In this document: piece by piece, positions 34,900 through 43,100 of the stretch
Layout of the letters: each line of letters begins with the position of its first letter
Position numbering within the stretch: the stretch's first letter is position 1
NCBI GenBank assembly: GCA_902800305.1
Contig: CADCDP010000002.1
Location: 106,350-170,349, forward strand
DNA length: 64,000 bases
Direction of reading: 5' to 3'
Source: an uncultured Bacteroidales bacterium
GTDB taxonomy: Bacteria; Bacteroidota; Bacteroidia; Bacteroidales; Bacteroidaceae
Notes under the pieces: generated by a model
What the model was told of the DNA's origin: nothing
The model's database searches: none
The model's input: only the letters and a program-made list of their open reading frames with translations
Translations under genes and position numbers: made by a program

Positions 34900-34972
34900 T
34901 TTTGTTTAGTTATTTGGTTGTTTGTTTTTTTAGTTGTTTAGTTGGTTGGTTGTTTAGTTGGTTGTTCTGTTT

Positions 34973-35021
34973 ATAGGGGGATAGGGGGCTATAGTTCCTA
35001 TAATGACTATAGTGCCTAAAG
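34973..35021. repeat. CTATAG-word repeat
   Basis: A run of related words such as ggggctatagttcc and gactatagtgcc fills the gap before the first skp-like gene's end. The same kind of words occurs at 43044-43100. Before it (about 34905-34970) is a simple repeat of gttgtttagttg words. Confidence 0.7.
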
Positions 35022-35023
35022 GC

Positions 35024-35536
35024 TTAGTAGGCGTAGCCTAATTTCTGAAGCACTTCTTCGCTGATGTCAATCTTTGGGGAGGCGTAGATGATGCTGCCAC
35101 CAGAGGCACGGTCGAGGACAAGCTGATAGCCTTTCTGGTCGCAGATGTCCTTGACGGCGTTGTAGATTTCGTCTTGGATGGGAGCGAGAAGGCTTTGACG
35201 CTTTTTGTATAGCTCCCCTTCGCTACCGAAGTACTTCTTCTTCAGGTCGCTGGCTTCCTTCTCTTTAGCCATGATGGCTTCTTCTGCCTTGGTCTTTTGG
35301 GCATCGGAGAGGAACACGGATTCCGACTGATACTTCTTGTAGAGCGTTTCTGCTTCGTTGAGCAATGCCTCTACTTCGCCTTCCCACTTCTTCGAGACTT
35401 GATTGAGCTGTTCGTTAGCACGCTCGTAAGCTGGCACATTCTTGAGAATGTACTCCATATCGACGAGGGCGAATTTCTGTGCGTTGGCTGCGATGGATGC
35501 CAAAAGCACGGTCATGGTCAATAAAAGCTTTTTCAT
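35024..35536 (-). CDS. Skp/OmpH-family periplasmic chaperone (first copy)
   Basis: Periplasmic Skp-like protein of 170 residues, signal peptide MKKLLLTMTVLLASIAANAQ. KFALVDMEYILKNVPAYERANEQLNQV, a coiled coil (about 45-115) and GYQLVLDRASGGSIIYASPKIDIS are the standard three parts. It is 20 bases behind bamA, the position of the OmpH genes in Porphyromonas and Bacteroides. It is probably the main chaperone of the three. Confidence 0.92.
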   Translation of the reverse strand: MKKLLLTMTVLLASIAANAQKFALVDMEYILKNVPAYERANEQLNQVSKKWEGEVEALLNEAETLYKKYQSESVFLSDAQKTKAEEAIMAKEKEASDLKKKYFGSEGELYKKRQSLLAPIQDEIYNAVKDICDQKGYQLVLDRASGGSIIYASPKIDISEEVLQKLGYAY

Positions 35537-35556
35537 ACGTTGTGTGTTTTTTGTTA

Positions 35557-38196
35557 TCAGAATTCTTGTCCGAGCACAAAGTGGAACTGGCTTCCGCTGT
35601 AGCTCTTCGAACCGTTGATGTTGTCGAAGCCGTAGGCCCAGTCGATACCCATCAAGCCCACCATTGGGAGGAAGATACGTACACCGACACCGGCGGAACG
35701 TTTCATGTCGAAGGGGTTAAACTTCTTGATTTCTGTCCACGCATTACCGCCTTCAGCAAAAGCAAGGGCGTAGATGTTGGTGGAACCGTTGAGCATGAGG
35801 GGGTAACGAAGTTCCAGCGTCATGCGGTCGTAGGCGTAACCATAGTTGTAGCCTTGGGTCAGGGCACCATTGTCGTAACCACGCAATCCGATGGTCTCAG
35901 AGTAATAGCTGGAAGAGTATCCCGACATACCGTCACCACCCACGTAGAAGGTGCCGAAAGGTGACTTCTTGTACTTGCTGTAGTTGCCCAAGATGGCAAA
36001 GTCAAAGCGACTCATCAGCACAAAACATTTCTGGCCTCTGCCCAGTGGCGTGTACAGCCTGGAGTGGAATTTCCACTTGTGGTACTCAATCCAGCGATGC
36101 TTTCGGCTCATGTCCTTCTGGTAGCTCGCGTTGGTGTAGTCTCTGTCGCCCGCCATACCCTTATAGTCAACACCATCGAAGAGCGAGTAGGGAGGGGTGA
36201 AAGCGACGGAACCACTGATTTCCGAACCACTACGTGGGAACATCGGGTTACCGATGGAGCTACGTGACAGGCTCAGCGTCAAGTTGATGTCGTTGCAGTT
36301 ACCGTTTTGAATGATAAAGTACTCCCAGTCTTTCATCATGTAGCGCGTATAACCCAACTGTGCCATGAAGCTGAATCGATTGTCTGGCCATGTGAGACGT
36401 TTACCGAAGCCCACCGACACACCCACCATTTCGATGTACTTGTCGGGGTCGTAGTAGCTGGAATAGTTGTTGTAGTAGCTGCTATTATAGTTACCCGCAC
36501 CATACAACATCGAGTAATAGTTGTTGTAGTAGGCACTATTATAGTAGTTGCTGCTGATGTCTGTCTGTCGAGAGAAGAACGCGCTGACGGACAGCTGGTT
36601 GGGACGTTTGCGACCGAACCAAGGATCCACAAACGAGATGCTGTATTGTTGGTAATAAGTACCGTTGGTCGATGCGCTGATTTCCAGTTCTTGTGCGTCT
36701 CCTTGGGGGATGATGCCACGATGGTTGCGGTTCTTCCCAATCAGGTTGCGAACGGAGAAGTTCGTGAACTTCAAGCCCACTTTTCCGATAATACCCATCT
36801 GTCCCCATCCGAGCGAGAACTCAATTTGGTCGCTGGCTTTGGGGGTCAACCCGATGTTCAAGTCAACGGTTCCGTTAATCTGGTCGGGCTTAATCCATTC
36901 GTTCGGATTCATGGCTTCAGGGTCAAAATGTCCCATCTGCGCGATGGATTGATAGGTCATCTTGAAGGCATCCATCGAGAAGAGGTCGCCTGGCTTCATC
37001 AGTAACTCTCGACGCACCACCTCTTCATAGACACGGGTGTTACCAAAAATCTTGATTTTGTTGATGGTGGCTTGCTGACCTTCATAGATACGGATTTCGA
37101 GGTCGATGGAGTCGCCGTCCACGTTCATTTCAACGTCGTTCACTTGGTTGAACACGTAACCTTCGTTGTAGTACATGTTGCTGACCGATTGATCATCCTC
37201 ATGCAGCTGTTCCCGAATGTGCTTCTTGTTATACACGTCTCCGCGGTTCATCTGTAGCACTTGATTCAAAATGTCCGTGCTGTAGATGGTGTTACCAACC
37301 CAATGAATGTCACGCACATAGTATTTGTCGCCTTCGTCAATGTGAAGGAACAGGTTCACCTCATTGTCACCGATTGCCACCACGCTGTCAGCGTAGATGT
37401 AGGCATCGCGGAAGCCCAACTCGTTATACTTGTCGATAATGTTATCCTTGGACTCGTTGTACTTGCTTTCGGTAAACTTTCGACTCATCATGAAGTTTCC
37501 GAAGCCCCTTCCGTGCGTCTTCTTCATCAAGCCTGCTTGGAACAAGCCTCCTTGGAACTTCTTAGTGGGTATATTGTTGTTTCCTGTGATGAAGACCCGA
37601 TTGATTTTCACCTTCTCTTTCTTGTCGATGTTGACATCCACCACCAGCTGACCAGCATGAACAGAGTCGTCACGCTGCACGATGTTTACCTCTGCATTCT
37701 TGAAACCTTTCTCGTCGAAGTACTTCTTAATGACGATTTTGGCCTTATCGACCATGTTGGGAGTCAGCTGGTTGCCCTTCACGATGCCCATCTTTTCCTG
37801 CAAGTCGTCGTGCTCTGACTTTTTCACGCCATTGATGTTGATTTGTGCCACGCGTGGACGCGTTGCGAGCGTGATTTTCAGGTAAACCTTTTCGTCCACA
37901 ATGCTGTCAGCCTCAATCTTCACAGCCGAGAAAAGCCCATGCTTCCAATATCGCTTCACCGCCTCCGTGATTTCGTCGCCTGGCACGGAAATTACTTCGC
38001 CTACTGTCAGTCCCGACAGACCGATAAGTATGTAATCCTCATAGTTCTGTACACCTTCCACTGCAATGCCGCCAATCTCGTACTTCTGCTCTTGTCCGTA
38101 CACCACAGTTGGCTTCGTCTGTTCCTGCGCCTTCAGCGTCGCAAGTGGAGACAGCAGTGTGAAAAACGTAAGTATGATGACTTTTAATAATCTCAT
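35557..38196 (-). CDS. bamA: Outer-membrane assembly factor BamA
   Basis: Omp85-family protein that inserts beta-barrels into the outer membrane. At 879 residues it has a signal peptide (to about ATLKAQE), five POTRA domains (about 40-440; e.g. IGGIAVEGVQNYEDYILIG, RVAQININGVKKSE, KIKIFGNTRVYEEVVRREL), and a C-terminal barrel that ends FHFVLGQEF with the final Phe. VRIFLPMVGLMGIDWAYGFD is the late conserved stretch, and LYTPLGRG and AFAEGGNAW are typical. A Tyr/Asn-rich loop (about 550-585) is an unusual insertion in the barrel. It stands 25 bases from uppS. Confidence 0.97.
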   Translation of the reverse strand: MRLLKVIILTFFTLLSPLATLKAQEQTKPTVVYGQEQKYEIGGIAVEGVQNYEDYILIGLSGLTVGEVISVPGDEITEAVKRYWKHGLFSAVKIEADSIVDEKVYLKITLATRPRVAQININGVKKSEHDDLQEKMGIVKGNQLTPNMVDKAKIVIKKYFDEKGFKNAEVNIVQRDDSVHAGQLVVDVNIDKKEKVKINRVFITGNNNIPTKKFQGGLFQAGLMKKTHGRGFGNFMMSRKFTESKYNESKDNIIDKYNELGFRDAYIYADSVVAIGDNEVNLFLHIDEGDKYYVRDIHWVGNTIYSTDILNQVLQMNRGDVYNKKHIREQLHEDDQSVSNMYYNEGYVFNQVNDVEMNVDGDSIDLEIRIYEGQQATINKIKIFGNTRVYEEVVRRELLMKPGDLFSMDAFKMTYQSIAQMGHFDPEAMNPNEWIKPDQINGTVDLNIGLTPKASDQIEFSLGWGQMGIIGKVGLKFTNFSVRNLIGKNRNHRGIIPQGDAQELEISASTNGTYYQQYSISFVDPWFGRKRPNQLSVSAFFSRQTDISSNYYNSAYYNNYYSMLYGAGNYNSSYYNNYSSYYDPDKYIEMVGVSVGFGKRLTWPDNRFSFMAQLGYTRYMMKDWEYFIIQNGNCNDINLTLSLSRSSIGNPMFPRSGSEISGSVAFTPPYSLFDGVDYKGMAGDRDYTNASYQKDMSRKHRWIEYHKWKFHSRLYTPLGRGQKCFVLMSRFDFAILGNYSKYKKSPFGTFYVGGDGMSGYSSSYYSETIGLRGYDNGALTQGYNYGYAYDRMTLELRYPLMLNGSTNIYALAFAEGGNAWTEIKKFNPFDMKRSAGVGVRIFLPMVGLMGIDWAYGFDNINGSKSYSGSQFHFVLGQEF

Positions 38197-38221
38197 GTAT
38201 ATTTATATATAATGTGTAGCG

Positions 38222-38962
38222 TTATTTCTTGTTCGTCACCTGTTCGCCCGTCTTGCCGAAACGACGTTGGCGTCCTTGGTAGTCCACAATCGCCTTGCAA
38301 AGGTCTTCCTCGTTGAAGTCAGGCCAATAGGTGTCAGTGAAGTAAAACTCCGAATAGGCACACTGCCACAACAGGTAGTTGCTCAACCGTTCCTCACCAC
38401 CCGTGCGAATCATCAATTCGGGGTCGGGCATGAAGTTGGTGGCCAGATGTTGGCTGATGGTTTCCTCTGTGATGTCTTCTGTATTCAGTTCTCCTGCTTT
38501 CACCTCGTTGGCAATCTGCTTCACGGCATGGGTGATTTCCCACTTTGAGGAGTAGCTCAGTGCCAGTACCATACAGGTGCCTGTGTTCTCCTGAGTGCGC
38601 TTTTCCAGATAGTCACAGGCATCCTGCACCACCTTGGGCAGACGTTCTTTTTCGCCAATCACACGGAAACGGGCGTTATGCTTCATAAAGAGTTCCTCTT
38701 CCAGATGCTTGAGCAGCAATGCCATCAAGGCTGCAATCTCAGCTTCGGGACGGTTCCAGTTCTCAGTCGAGAATGTATAAAGTGTGAGGTAGTCGATGCC
38801 AAGCTTAACAGCGGCAGTCATGATGTCGTGTACACGCTCCGCACCTTCCTGATGTCCGTAGGTACGTTCTTTGCCACGGGCTTGTGCCCAACGTCCGTTG
38901 CCATCCATGATGATGGCCACATGGCGTGGCACTCGGGTCATATCTACTTGTTCTTTATACAT
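38222..38962 (-). CDS. uppS: Isoprenyl transferase (undecaprenyl diphosphate synthase)
   Basis: Cis-prenyltransferase that builds undecaprenyl diphosphate, the lipid carrier for peptidoglycan and O-antigen. The 246 residues have [27 protein letters not shown] with the catalytic Asp (MDGN), [29 protein letters not shown] and [31 protein letters not shown]. It lies between porG and bamA, the conserved Bacteroidales order. Supply of the lipid carrier would also feed the polysaccharide genes in this window. Confidence 0.97.
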   Translation of the reverse strand: MYKEQVDMTRVPRHVAIIMDGNGRWAQARGKERTYGHQEGAERVHDIMTAAVKLGIDYLTLYTFSTENWNRPEAEIAALMALLLKHLEEELFMKHNARFRVIGEKERLPKVVQDACDYLEKRTQENTGTCMVLALSYSSKWEITHAVKQIANEVKAGELNTEDITEETISQHLATNFMPDPELMIRTGGEERLSNYLLWQCAYSEFYFTDTYWPDFNEEDLCKAIVDYQGRQRRFGKTGEQVTNKK

Positions 38963-39000
38963 AGTCTTTCTTTTTTTAGGTCTTAACTAAACAACTAACC

Positions 39001-39660
39001 TTAATTGTTGCACTTACGATACTTTGGACAGAGGTCGTAGGAGATGTAGAACATTGTCCACGAGTAGCTGTCCTTGTTCTTCATAAACCCGCTTGGGATG
39101 CGGTAAGGGTCTTCGATGCCGTCCAGCTTGTCGCTCATGGTGAAGCGCATCGTCCAGTCGAGACCCACATTCCAGCGTGGTTTGAGTTTATACTTGATGC
39201 CGAATCCCACAGGTATGTTCATGGTCAGCGCATCGTTGCCGTAGGTGAAGCCCAACCCCATTTGGATGTAGGGCGTAAGGCGCTTGTGCCCTTTGTAACT
39301 GCTTCCTGTACCGAAGCCCCAGAAGCTGATTTCGTATTGGCATCCTAAGTCCACCAGCGAGTTGTTGAAGTCCCATTTTTGTCCTTCTTTGGCAGGGTAC
39401 TTGTTGGAGCCTTTTAACGCATTGCCCTTGATGCTGCCGTAGGCGAGGTCGAATTTCAGCGACATACGTGGGTTGATGTTGTATCGCCCCATCAGTCCGC
39501 CCGCTCCCGTCACGTTCTTGTAGAAGCCGCCTAAGTTGCCGTCGCCCATGTAGAAGCCTACACCTCCCATGGCACCCAGTTCCAGCGCATACTCCAGTTC
39601 TTGGGCATTCACCCCGATGGCGAAGAGCAGGGCGGCGATTATCGAATAGAGCCTTGCCAT
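39001..39660 (-). CDS. porG: PorG-like outer-membrane protein (DUF6089)
   Basis: Outer-membrane beta-barrel of 219 residues. The frame is open to 39777, but the true start is ATG 39660 with signal peptide MARLYSIIAALLFAIGVNAQ. ELEYALELGAMGGVGFYMGDGNLGG and FYKNVTGAGGLMGRYNINPRM are typical of the family, and SYDLCPKYRKC is near the end. In Porphyromonas gingivalis PorG is a type IX secretion component coded beside uppS and bamA; the same neighbours here support the name. The start overlaps the upstream lipoprotein gene by 22 bases. Confidence 0.8.
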   Translation of the reverse strand: MARLYSIIAALLFAIGVNAQELEYALELGAMGGVGFYMGDGNLGGFYKNVTGAGGLMGRYNINPRMSLKFDLAYGSIKGNALKGSNKYPAKEGQKWDFNNSLVDLGCQYEISFWGFGTGSSYKGHKRLTPYIQMGLGFTYGNDALTMNIPVGFGIKYKLKPRWNVGLDWTMRFTMSDKLDGIEDPYRIPSGFMKNKDSYSWTMFYISYDLCPKYRKCNN

Positions 39661-40994
39661 ATCTGCCCGTTTTCTTGAATCATCCAAAGCATTGTGCCCA
39701 CAGTTGCGATGCTGGTAGCACCATTGGCTGCATTGAGATTGGCAGGCATGGGGTATTTCCCTGTTAGCTGATGCCATGTGATGCCATTGTCGTCAGAGCG
39801 GTAGAGGTATTCGTACTTGTCCGCATCCGATGTGCCGATGGCATAGAATGCACCATTATAGTAGGTCGTGCTGAGGTTGCCAAGGTGGGGGAGTCCGTAA
39901 GGGTTGTCGAGTGTCACCTGTATGTAAGCCCACGGCTGGTTGATGGTGCTGTCGGACGATGTCACTTTGTACCATGCCACTCCGTGGTCAGGGTTGTTGC
40001 TCGACAGCCCCGTCATCACAGCCACTTGTAGTTTGCTGTTCGTGTTCGAAGCGTGAGAATAAGCGCACACCGATGTCTCGGGCAGCATATCCAGGTCGGT
40101 TGTGCCCTGCACCGTCCATGTCTGAAGGTCAGACGTGCCAATGATGGCCTGTCCGTCATACGCATAGAGGAAATAGTCGTCGGCAGCCAACAGACGTTTC
40201 ATCGGTTTGTCCGAGGCTTTTGTCCAAGTGTCCAGTTGGTCGGGGGAAGCACTATAGATGTAACCGTCTGTGCCTAACCCATAAAATTGGCTGTTGAACA
40301 TCACCACCGAACCGCCATCCACAGGGATTGTGGCAGGTGTGCTCCAAGTGGTGGCATCGTTTTCGTTGGCGAAAGTCACCACTTGTTCGCCATTCCCATT
40401 GCTGGCAAAGACAAACACCTTTCCATCGGTCACATGCACTTTGCTCGAACCGCTGATAGAAAGGTTTGACGAGGTGGTCTTCCATTCCAATGTGTCGGTG
40501 GCTGCCATGTGCTTGTTGATTTTCACCGTATAAAACCTGCTGGCTTGTCCGTCGGTTGAGATGCACATCAGCTCAACAGGCTTGCTGAAATCGATGGAAT
40601 CAGAACCTGATACCAATCTATAGTAGAGGTCATCGCCACTGACCACTCGTCCGAACACCGTACCACGACTGCTGAAATTGGGCACCACGCGAGTCAGGTC
40701 TGTCCAGTTGGGCAGCGAGTCCACGTTATAGATGCGGCCATTCACTTGGTCGATGTTGAAATAGATGTCACTGCCAAGGATTGTCTTCGACACGAGGGTG
40801 TCGGATGCATTCCCTTCTCGGTCGTATTTCTTGGTCAAGACCGAACTGGTGATGCTGTTCACCGAGAAAGAAAGGATGGCACATTCGGGTGCCGTTTCCG
40901 TCTCGTTGTCCTTGATGCACGACACACAAACGAGCAGTGCCGTCAGCAGCACTGCCACGTTCGAAAGAGTCTGTTTGATATATGCTTTTTTCAT
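39639..40994 (-). CDS. DUF6242 lipoprotein
   Basis: Putative outer-membrane lipoprotein of 451 residues from ATG 40994 (the frame is open to 41018). The signal KKAYIKQTLSNVAVLLTALLVCVSC ends in a lipobox; IKDNETE after the cysteine is acidic and may direct it to the surface. ILSFSVNSITSSVLTKKYD and VYFNIDQVNGRIYNVDSLP-like N-terminal pieces are followed by a region with kelch/galactose-oxidase-like repeats (DDYFLYAYDGQAIIGTSDL, YLYRSDDNGITWHQL). Such DUF6242 proteins stand next to porG in Prevotella. The function is unknown; a -7 element at 41027 may start the operon. Confidence 0.78.
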   Translation of the reverse strand: MKKAYIKQTLSNVAVLLTALLVCVSCIKDNETETAPECAILSFSVNSITSSVLTKKYDREGNASDTLVSKTILGSDIYFNIDQVNGRIYNVDSLPNWTDLTRVVPNFSSRGTVFGRVVSGDDLYYRLVSGSDSIDFSKPVELMCISTDGQASRFYTVKINKHMAATDTLEWKTTSSNLSISGSSKVHVTDGKVFVFASNGNGEQVVTFANENDATTWSTPATIPVDGGSVVMFNSQFYGLGTDGYIYSASPDQLDTWTKASDKPMKRLLAADDYFLYAYDGQAIIGTSDLQTWTVQGTTDLDMLPETSVCAYSHASNTNSKLQVAVMTGLSSNNPDHGVAWYKVTSSDSTINQPWAYIQVTLDNPYGLPHLGNLSTTYYNGAFYAIGTSDADKYEYLYRSDDNGITWHQLTGKYPMPANLNAANGATSIATVGTMLWMIQENGQIWQGSIR

Positions 40995-41026
40995 TGTTCG
41001 CAATAAGCCATCATCCAAATGTTCGG

Positions 41027-41034
41027 CAAAATTA
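41027..41034 (-). promoter_or_regulatory. Possible -7 element of the lipoprotein-bamA operon
   Basis: TAATTTTG on the minus strand matches TAnnTTTG and lies about 35 bases before the lipoprotein start. No -33 TTTG is obvious at the right distance, so this is weaker than the others. Confidence 0.5.
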
Positions 41035-41116
41035 CGAACATTTTTTGCATCTACGAAGGGATAACACCTATTTTAACGGATTTTATAGGATATTAAGACT
41101 TATTTGCCGCCACTTT

Positions 41117-41821
41117 TCACTTTTCTTGGGCCAGAATTTCGCACAGTTCTTTCATTCCCTCGCTTGCACCTTTCATAATATGGTGGATGCCCAAAGCTGG
41201 GTTGTAGGGAACATCCTTGGGGTCGATGAGGAAGATTTTGCAATGGCTGTTGGTGAAGTTGAGCAATCCTGCTGCCGGATAAACGTTGAGCGAAGTGCCG
41301 ATGACCACGAGGATGTCGGCTTTGCCCACCTCCTCGATGGCGGGTTCAATCATGGGCACACTTTCACCGAACCATACGATGAAGGGGCGAAGTTGACTGC
41401 CGTCCTTCGCCTTGTCGCCCATGTGGATGACGGGATTGTCTTCAGGCAGAGTGACGATGCAGTTGGGGTCGTTGGGGTTACGAGACGAAGTGGCCTTCAT
41501 CAGTTCGCCGTGCAAGTGGATGATATGTTTAGAGCCAGCGCGTTCGTGCAGGTCGTCCACGTTCTGAGTCACCACCGTTACGTTGAAGTCGTCTTCCAGG
41601 CTTGCCACGAGTTTGTGTCCCTCGTTAGGTTGTACACTGCTCAGTTGTGCTCTGCGTTCGTTGTAGAACTGTTGCACCAGTTCGGGGTCACGCTCGTAGC
41701 CCTGAATGCTGGCCACAGCCTCTACGGGATATTTCTCCCAGAGGCCACCGCTGTCGCGGAAGGTGCTGATGCCGCTTTCTGCCGACATACCTGCACCCGT
41801 GAGGAATACCAAGTTTTTCAT
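41117..41821 (-). CDS. cobB: Sirtuin NAD-dependent protein deacylase
   Basis: Sir2-family enzyme of 234 residues from ATG 41821 (the frame upstream has no homology). NLVFLTGAGMSAESGISTFRD binds NAD, TQNVDDLHERAGSKHIIHLHGE holds the catalytic His, and ADILVVIGTSLNVYPAAGLL closes the Rossmann fold. FYNERRAQL has the Tyr and Arg that in E. coli CobB and SIRT5 read succinyl- or malonyl-lysine, so it may be a desuccinylase. The usual four zinc-binding cysteines are absent: only three single cysteines are present (DPNC, NSHC, KELC). Confidence 0.9.
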   Translation of the reverse strand: MKNLVFLTGAGMSAESGISTFRDSGGLWEKYPVEAVASIQGYERDPELVQQFYNERRAQLSSVQPNEGHKLVASLEDDFNVTVVTQNVDDLHERAGSKHIIHLHGELMKATSSRNPNDPNCIVTLPEDNPVIHMGDKAKDGSQLRPFIVWFGESVPMIEPAIEEVGKADILVVIGTSLNVYPAAGLLNFTNSHCKIFLIDPKDVPYNPALGIHHIMKGASEGMKELCEILAQEK

Positions 41822-41854
41822 GTTAAATGGGCAATTTATGGAGTTTGTATGATA

Positions 41855-41885
41855 CAAAGTTACAACAAATTCCCACAACCACAAA
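41855..41885 (-). promoter_or_regulatory. Promoter of the sirtuin gene
   Basis: On the minus strand TTTG (41882-41885) and TAACTTTG (41855-41862) are 19 bases apart, about 34 bases before the start codon. Confidence 0.85.
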
Positions 41886-42254
41886 CTTTTTCCTAAGAAA
41901 TTATTCTCAATTATACAAATCTGCGTAACGCTTTTTTGTATAAAAAGGGAAAAGCAGGGTGGTTCTTGCTCTTTTCCATATACTTAAAAGGTCTTGGCTC
42001 CTATCCAACCCCACTCATGGCCGTATATCGCTTCAGACAGTAGCCATACACTACTTTCATCAAAGACCGTACACTACTTCATGCATAAGCCGCATACGAC
42101 CTTCAGACACAGCCAGAGTTTGTACAGACACAGACTGTGTTTATACAATCTTGGCCTAAGTTTGTACAAACACAGTCTGTGTCCGAAAGTGGAATAGGGC
42201 ACAAGGAAATGGTCGATGTCCCCTTGTGGTTGAAGTGGTGAAGAGGGTTCTTTC
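41886..42254. other. Gene-free gap with degenerate repeats
   Basis: No credible gene is seen. From about 42020 to 42115 four degenerate 20-25 base units containing cc(g)tacactactt(c)-like words follow one another. Then two 24-base direct repeats stand at 42117-42140 and 42159-42182 with two mismatches; each ends in a palindrome (acacag-a/t-ctgtgt). The rest shows nothing. Confidence 0.7.
42117..42182. repeat. Two direct repeats each with a palindrome
   Basis: The 24-base units start agtttgtaca and end ctgtgt. The distance between them is 42 bases (four helical turns). The gtttgtacaaa part of the second copy is itself a palindrome. Confidence 0.8.
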
Positions 42255-43028
42255 TTAGTATGCCACCTTGCAAGGAATGCCGAGCTGTTCTACTGCTTGA
42301 CCTATTGTATCGAGCACTTTGGGTTCGGCCTTTTTCAGTTGGCGAGCAGGGGTTTCACGGTCGATGGTGTAAATCATTACTTCGCGTGGCTGTATCTCGT
42401 TGACCACCTTCAACCAAGGCTGTACGAATGTTTCGCCTGTATTGTCCACCGACTTGCCCTCATGCTCACCCTTCAAGAACATGGTTTGGATGATGCAGCG
42501 GTCGCCAAATTCCTTGAGTTTCTCGATAATTTTCTCCACGTCGTAGTTGGCGTTGGGACGGTCAATAAGGTTGATGTAATCGGCAGAGATGGTGTCGAGT
42601 TTGCAGATGTTGTTGTCCACCTTGCAAAGGGCATCAAACACGGATTGACGCAGGATTTGGGTGGCGTTGGTTAGGACGCTCACTTTGGCATTGGGGAAGT
42701 AGCGGTCACGCAGGGCAAGGGTATCGTCGATGATTTCGGGGAAGTGGGGATGAAGGGTCGGTTCGCCATTGCCAGCAAAGGTGAATACATCGGGCGTTGG
42801 ACCTTCTTGCTGCATCTTGATGAGCTGAGCCTCAAGTGCTTGGCGCACTTCTTCGCGGGTGGGCATTTTCTGATGGGGCACAAAGTCGTGGTTGAACCCG
42901 CACTCGCAGTAGATGCAGTCGAACGAACAGCATTTGCCATCGCCTGGCAAAAGGTTGATGCCTAACGATACGCCGAGGCGGCGGCTATGGATGGGTCCAA
43001 AGATGGGAGAAGGATAAATGACTGTCAT
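42255..43028 (-). CDS. Radical SAM protein (COG0731-like)
   Basis: Iron-sulfur enzyme of 257 residues. The cluster site is CSFDCIYCECG (CxxxCxxC) near residues 34-42, preceded by FGPIHSRRLGVSLGINLLPG, a hallmark of this small Bacteroidales/archaeal type. FTFAGNGEPTLHPHFPEII matches the SAM-binding GxGEPT motif, and NICKLDTISADYINLIDRP and CIIQTMFLKGE follow. The substrate is unknown; the family is often annotated as wyosine-like Fe-S oxidoreductase. It is the last gene of a three-gene minus-strand unit with the PAP2 and epimerase genes. Confidence 0.87.
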   Translation of the reverse strand: MTVIYPSPIFGPIHSRRLGVSLGINLLPGDGKCCSFDCIYCECGFNHDFVPHQKMPTREEVRQALEAQLIKMQQEGPTPDVFTFAGNGEPTLHPHFPEIIDDTLALRDRYFPNAKVSVLTNATQILRQSVFDALCKVDNNICKLDTISADYINLIDRPNANYDVEKIIEKLKEFGDRCIIQTMFLKGEHEGKSVDNTGETFVQPWLKVVNEIQPREVMIYTIDRETPARQLKKAEPKVLDTIGQAVEQLGIPCKVAY

Positions 43029-43043
43029 GGGAAGTGTTGTTTA

Positions 43044-43100
43044 AGGGGATTATAGTGGCTATGGCGCCTATAGGAACGATAGGGGACTATAGAGCCTATA
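43044..43100. repeat. CTATAG-word repeat reaching into a gene end
   Basis: Words such as ctataggaacgatagggg and actatagagcctataa repeat here. The left part lies in the gap, while the right part codes the last residues (LYSPLSFL) of the PAP2 gene, which stops at 43068. The same words occur at 34973-35021. Confidence 0.7.
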
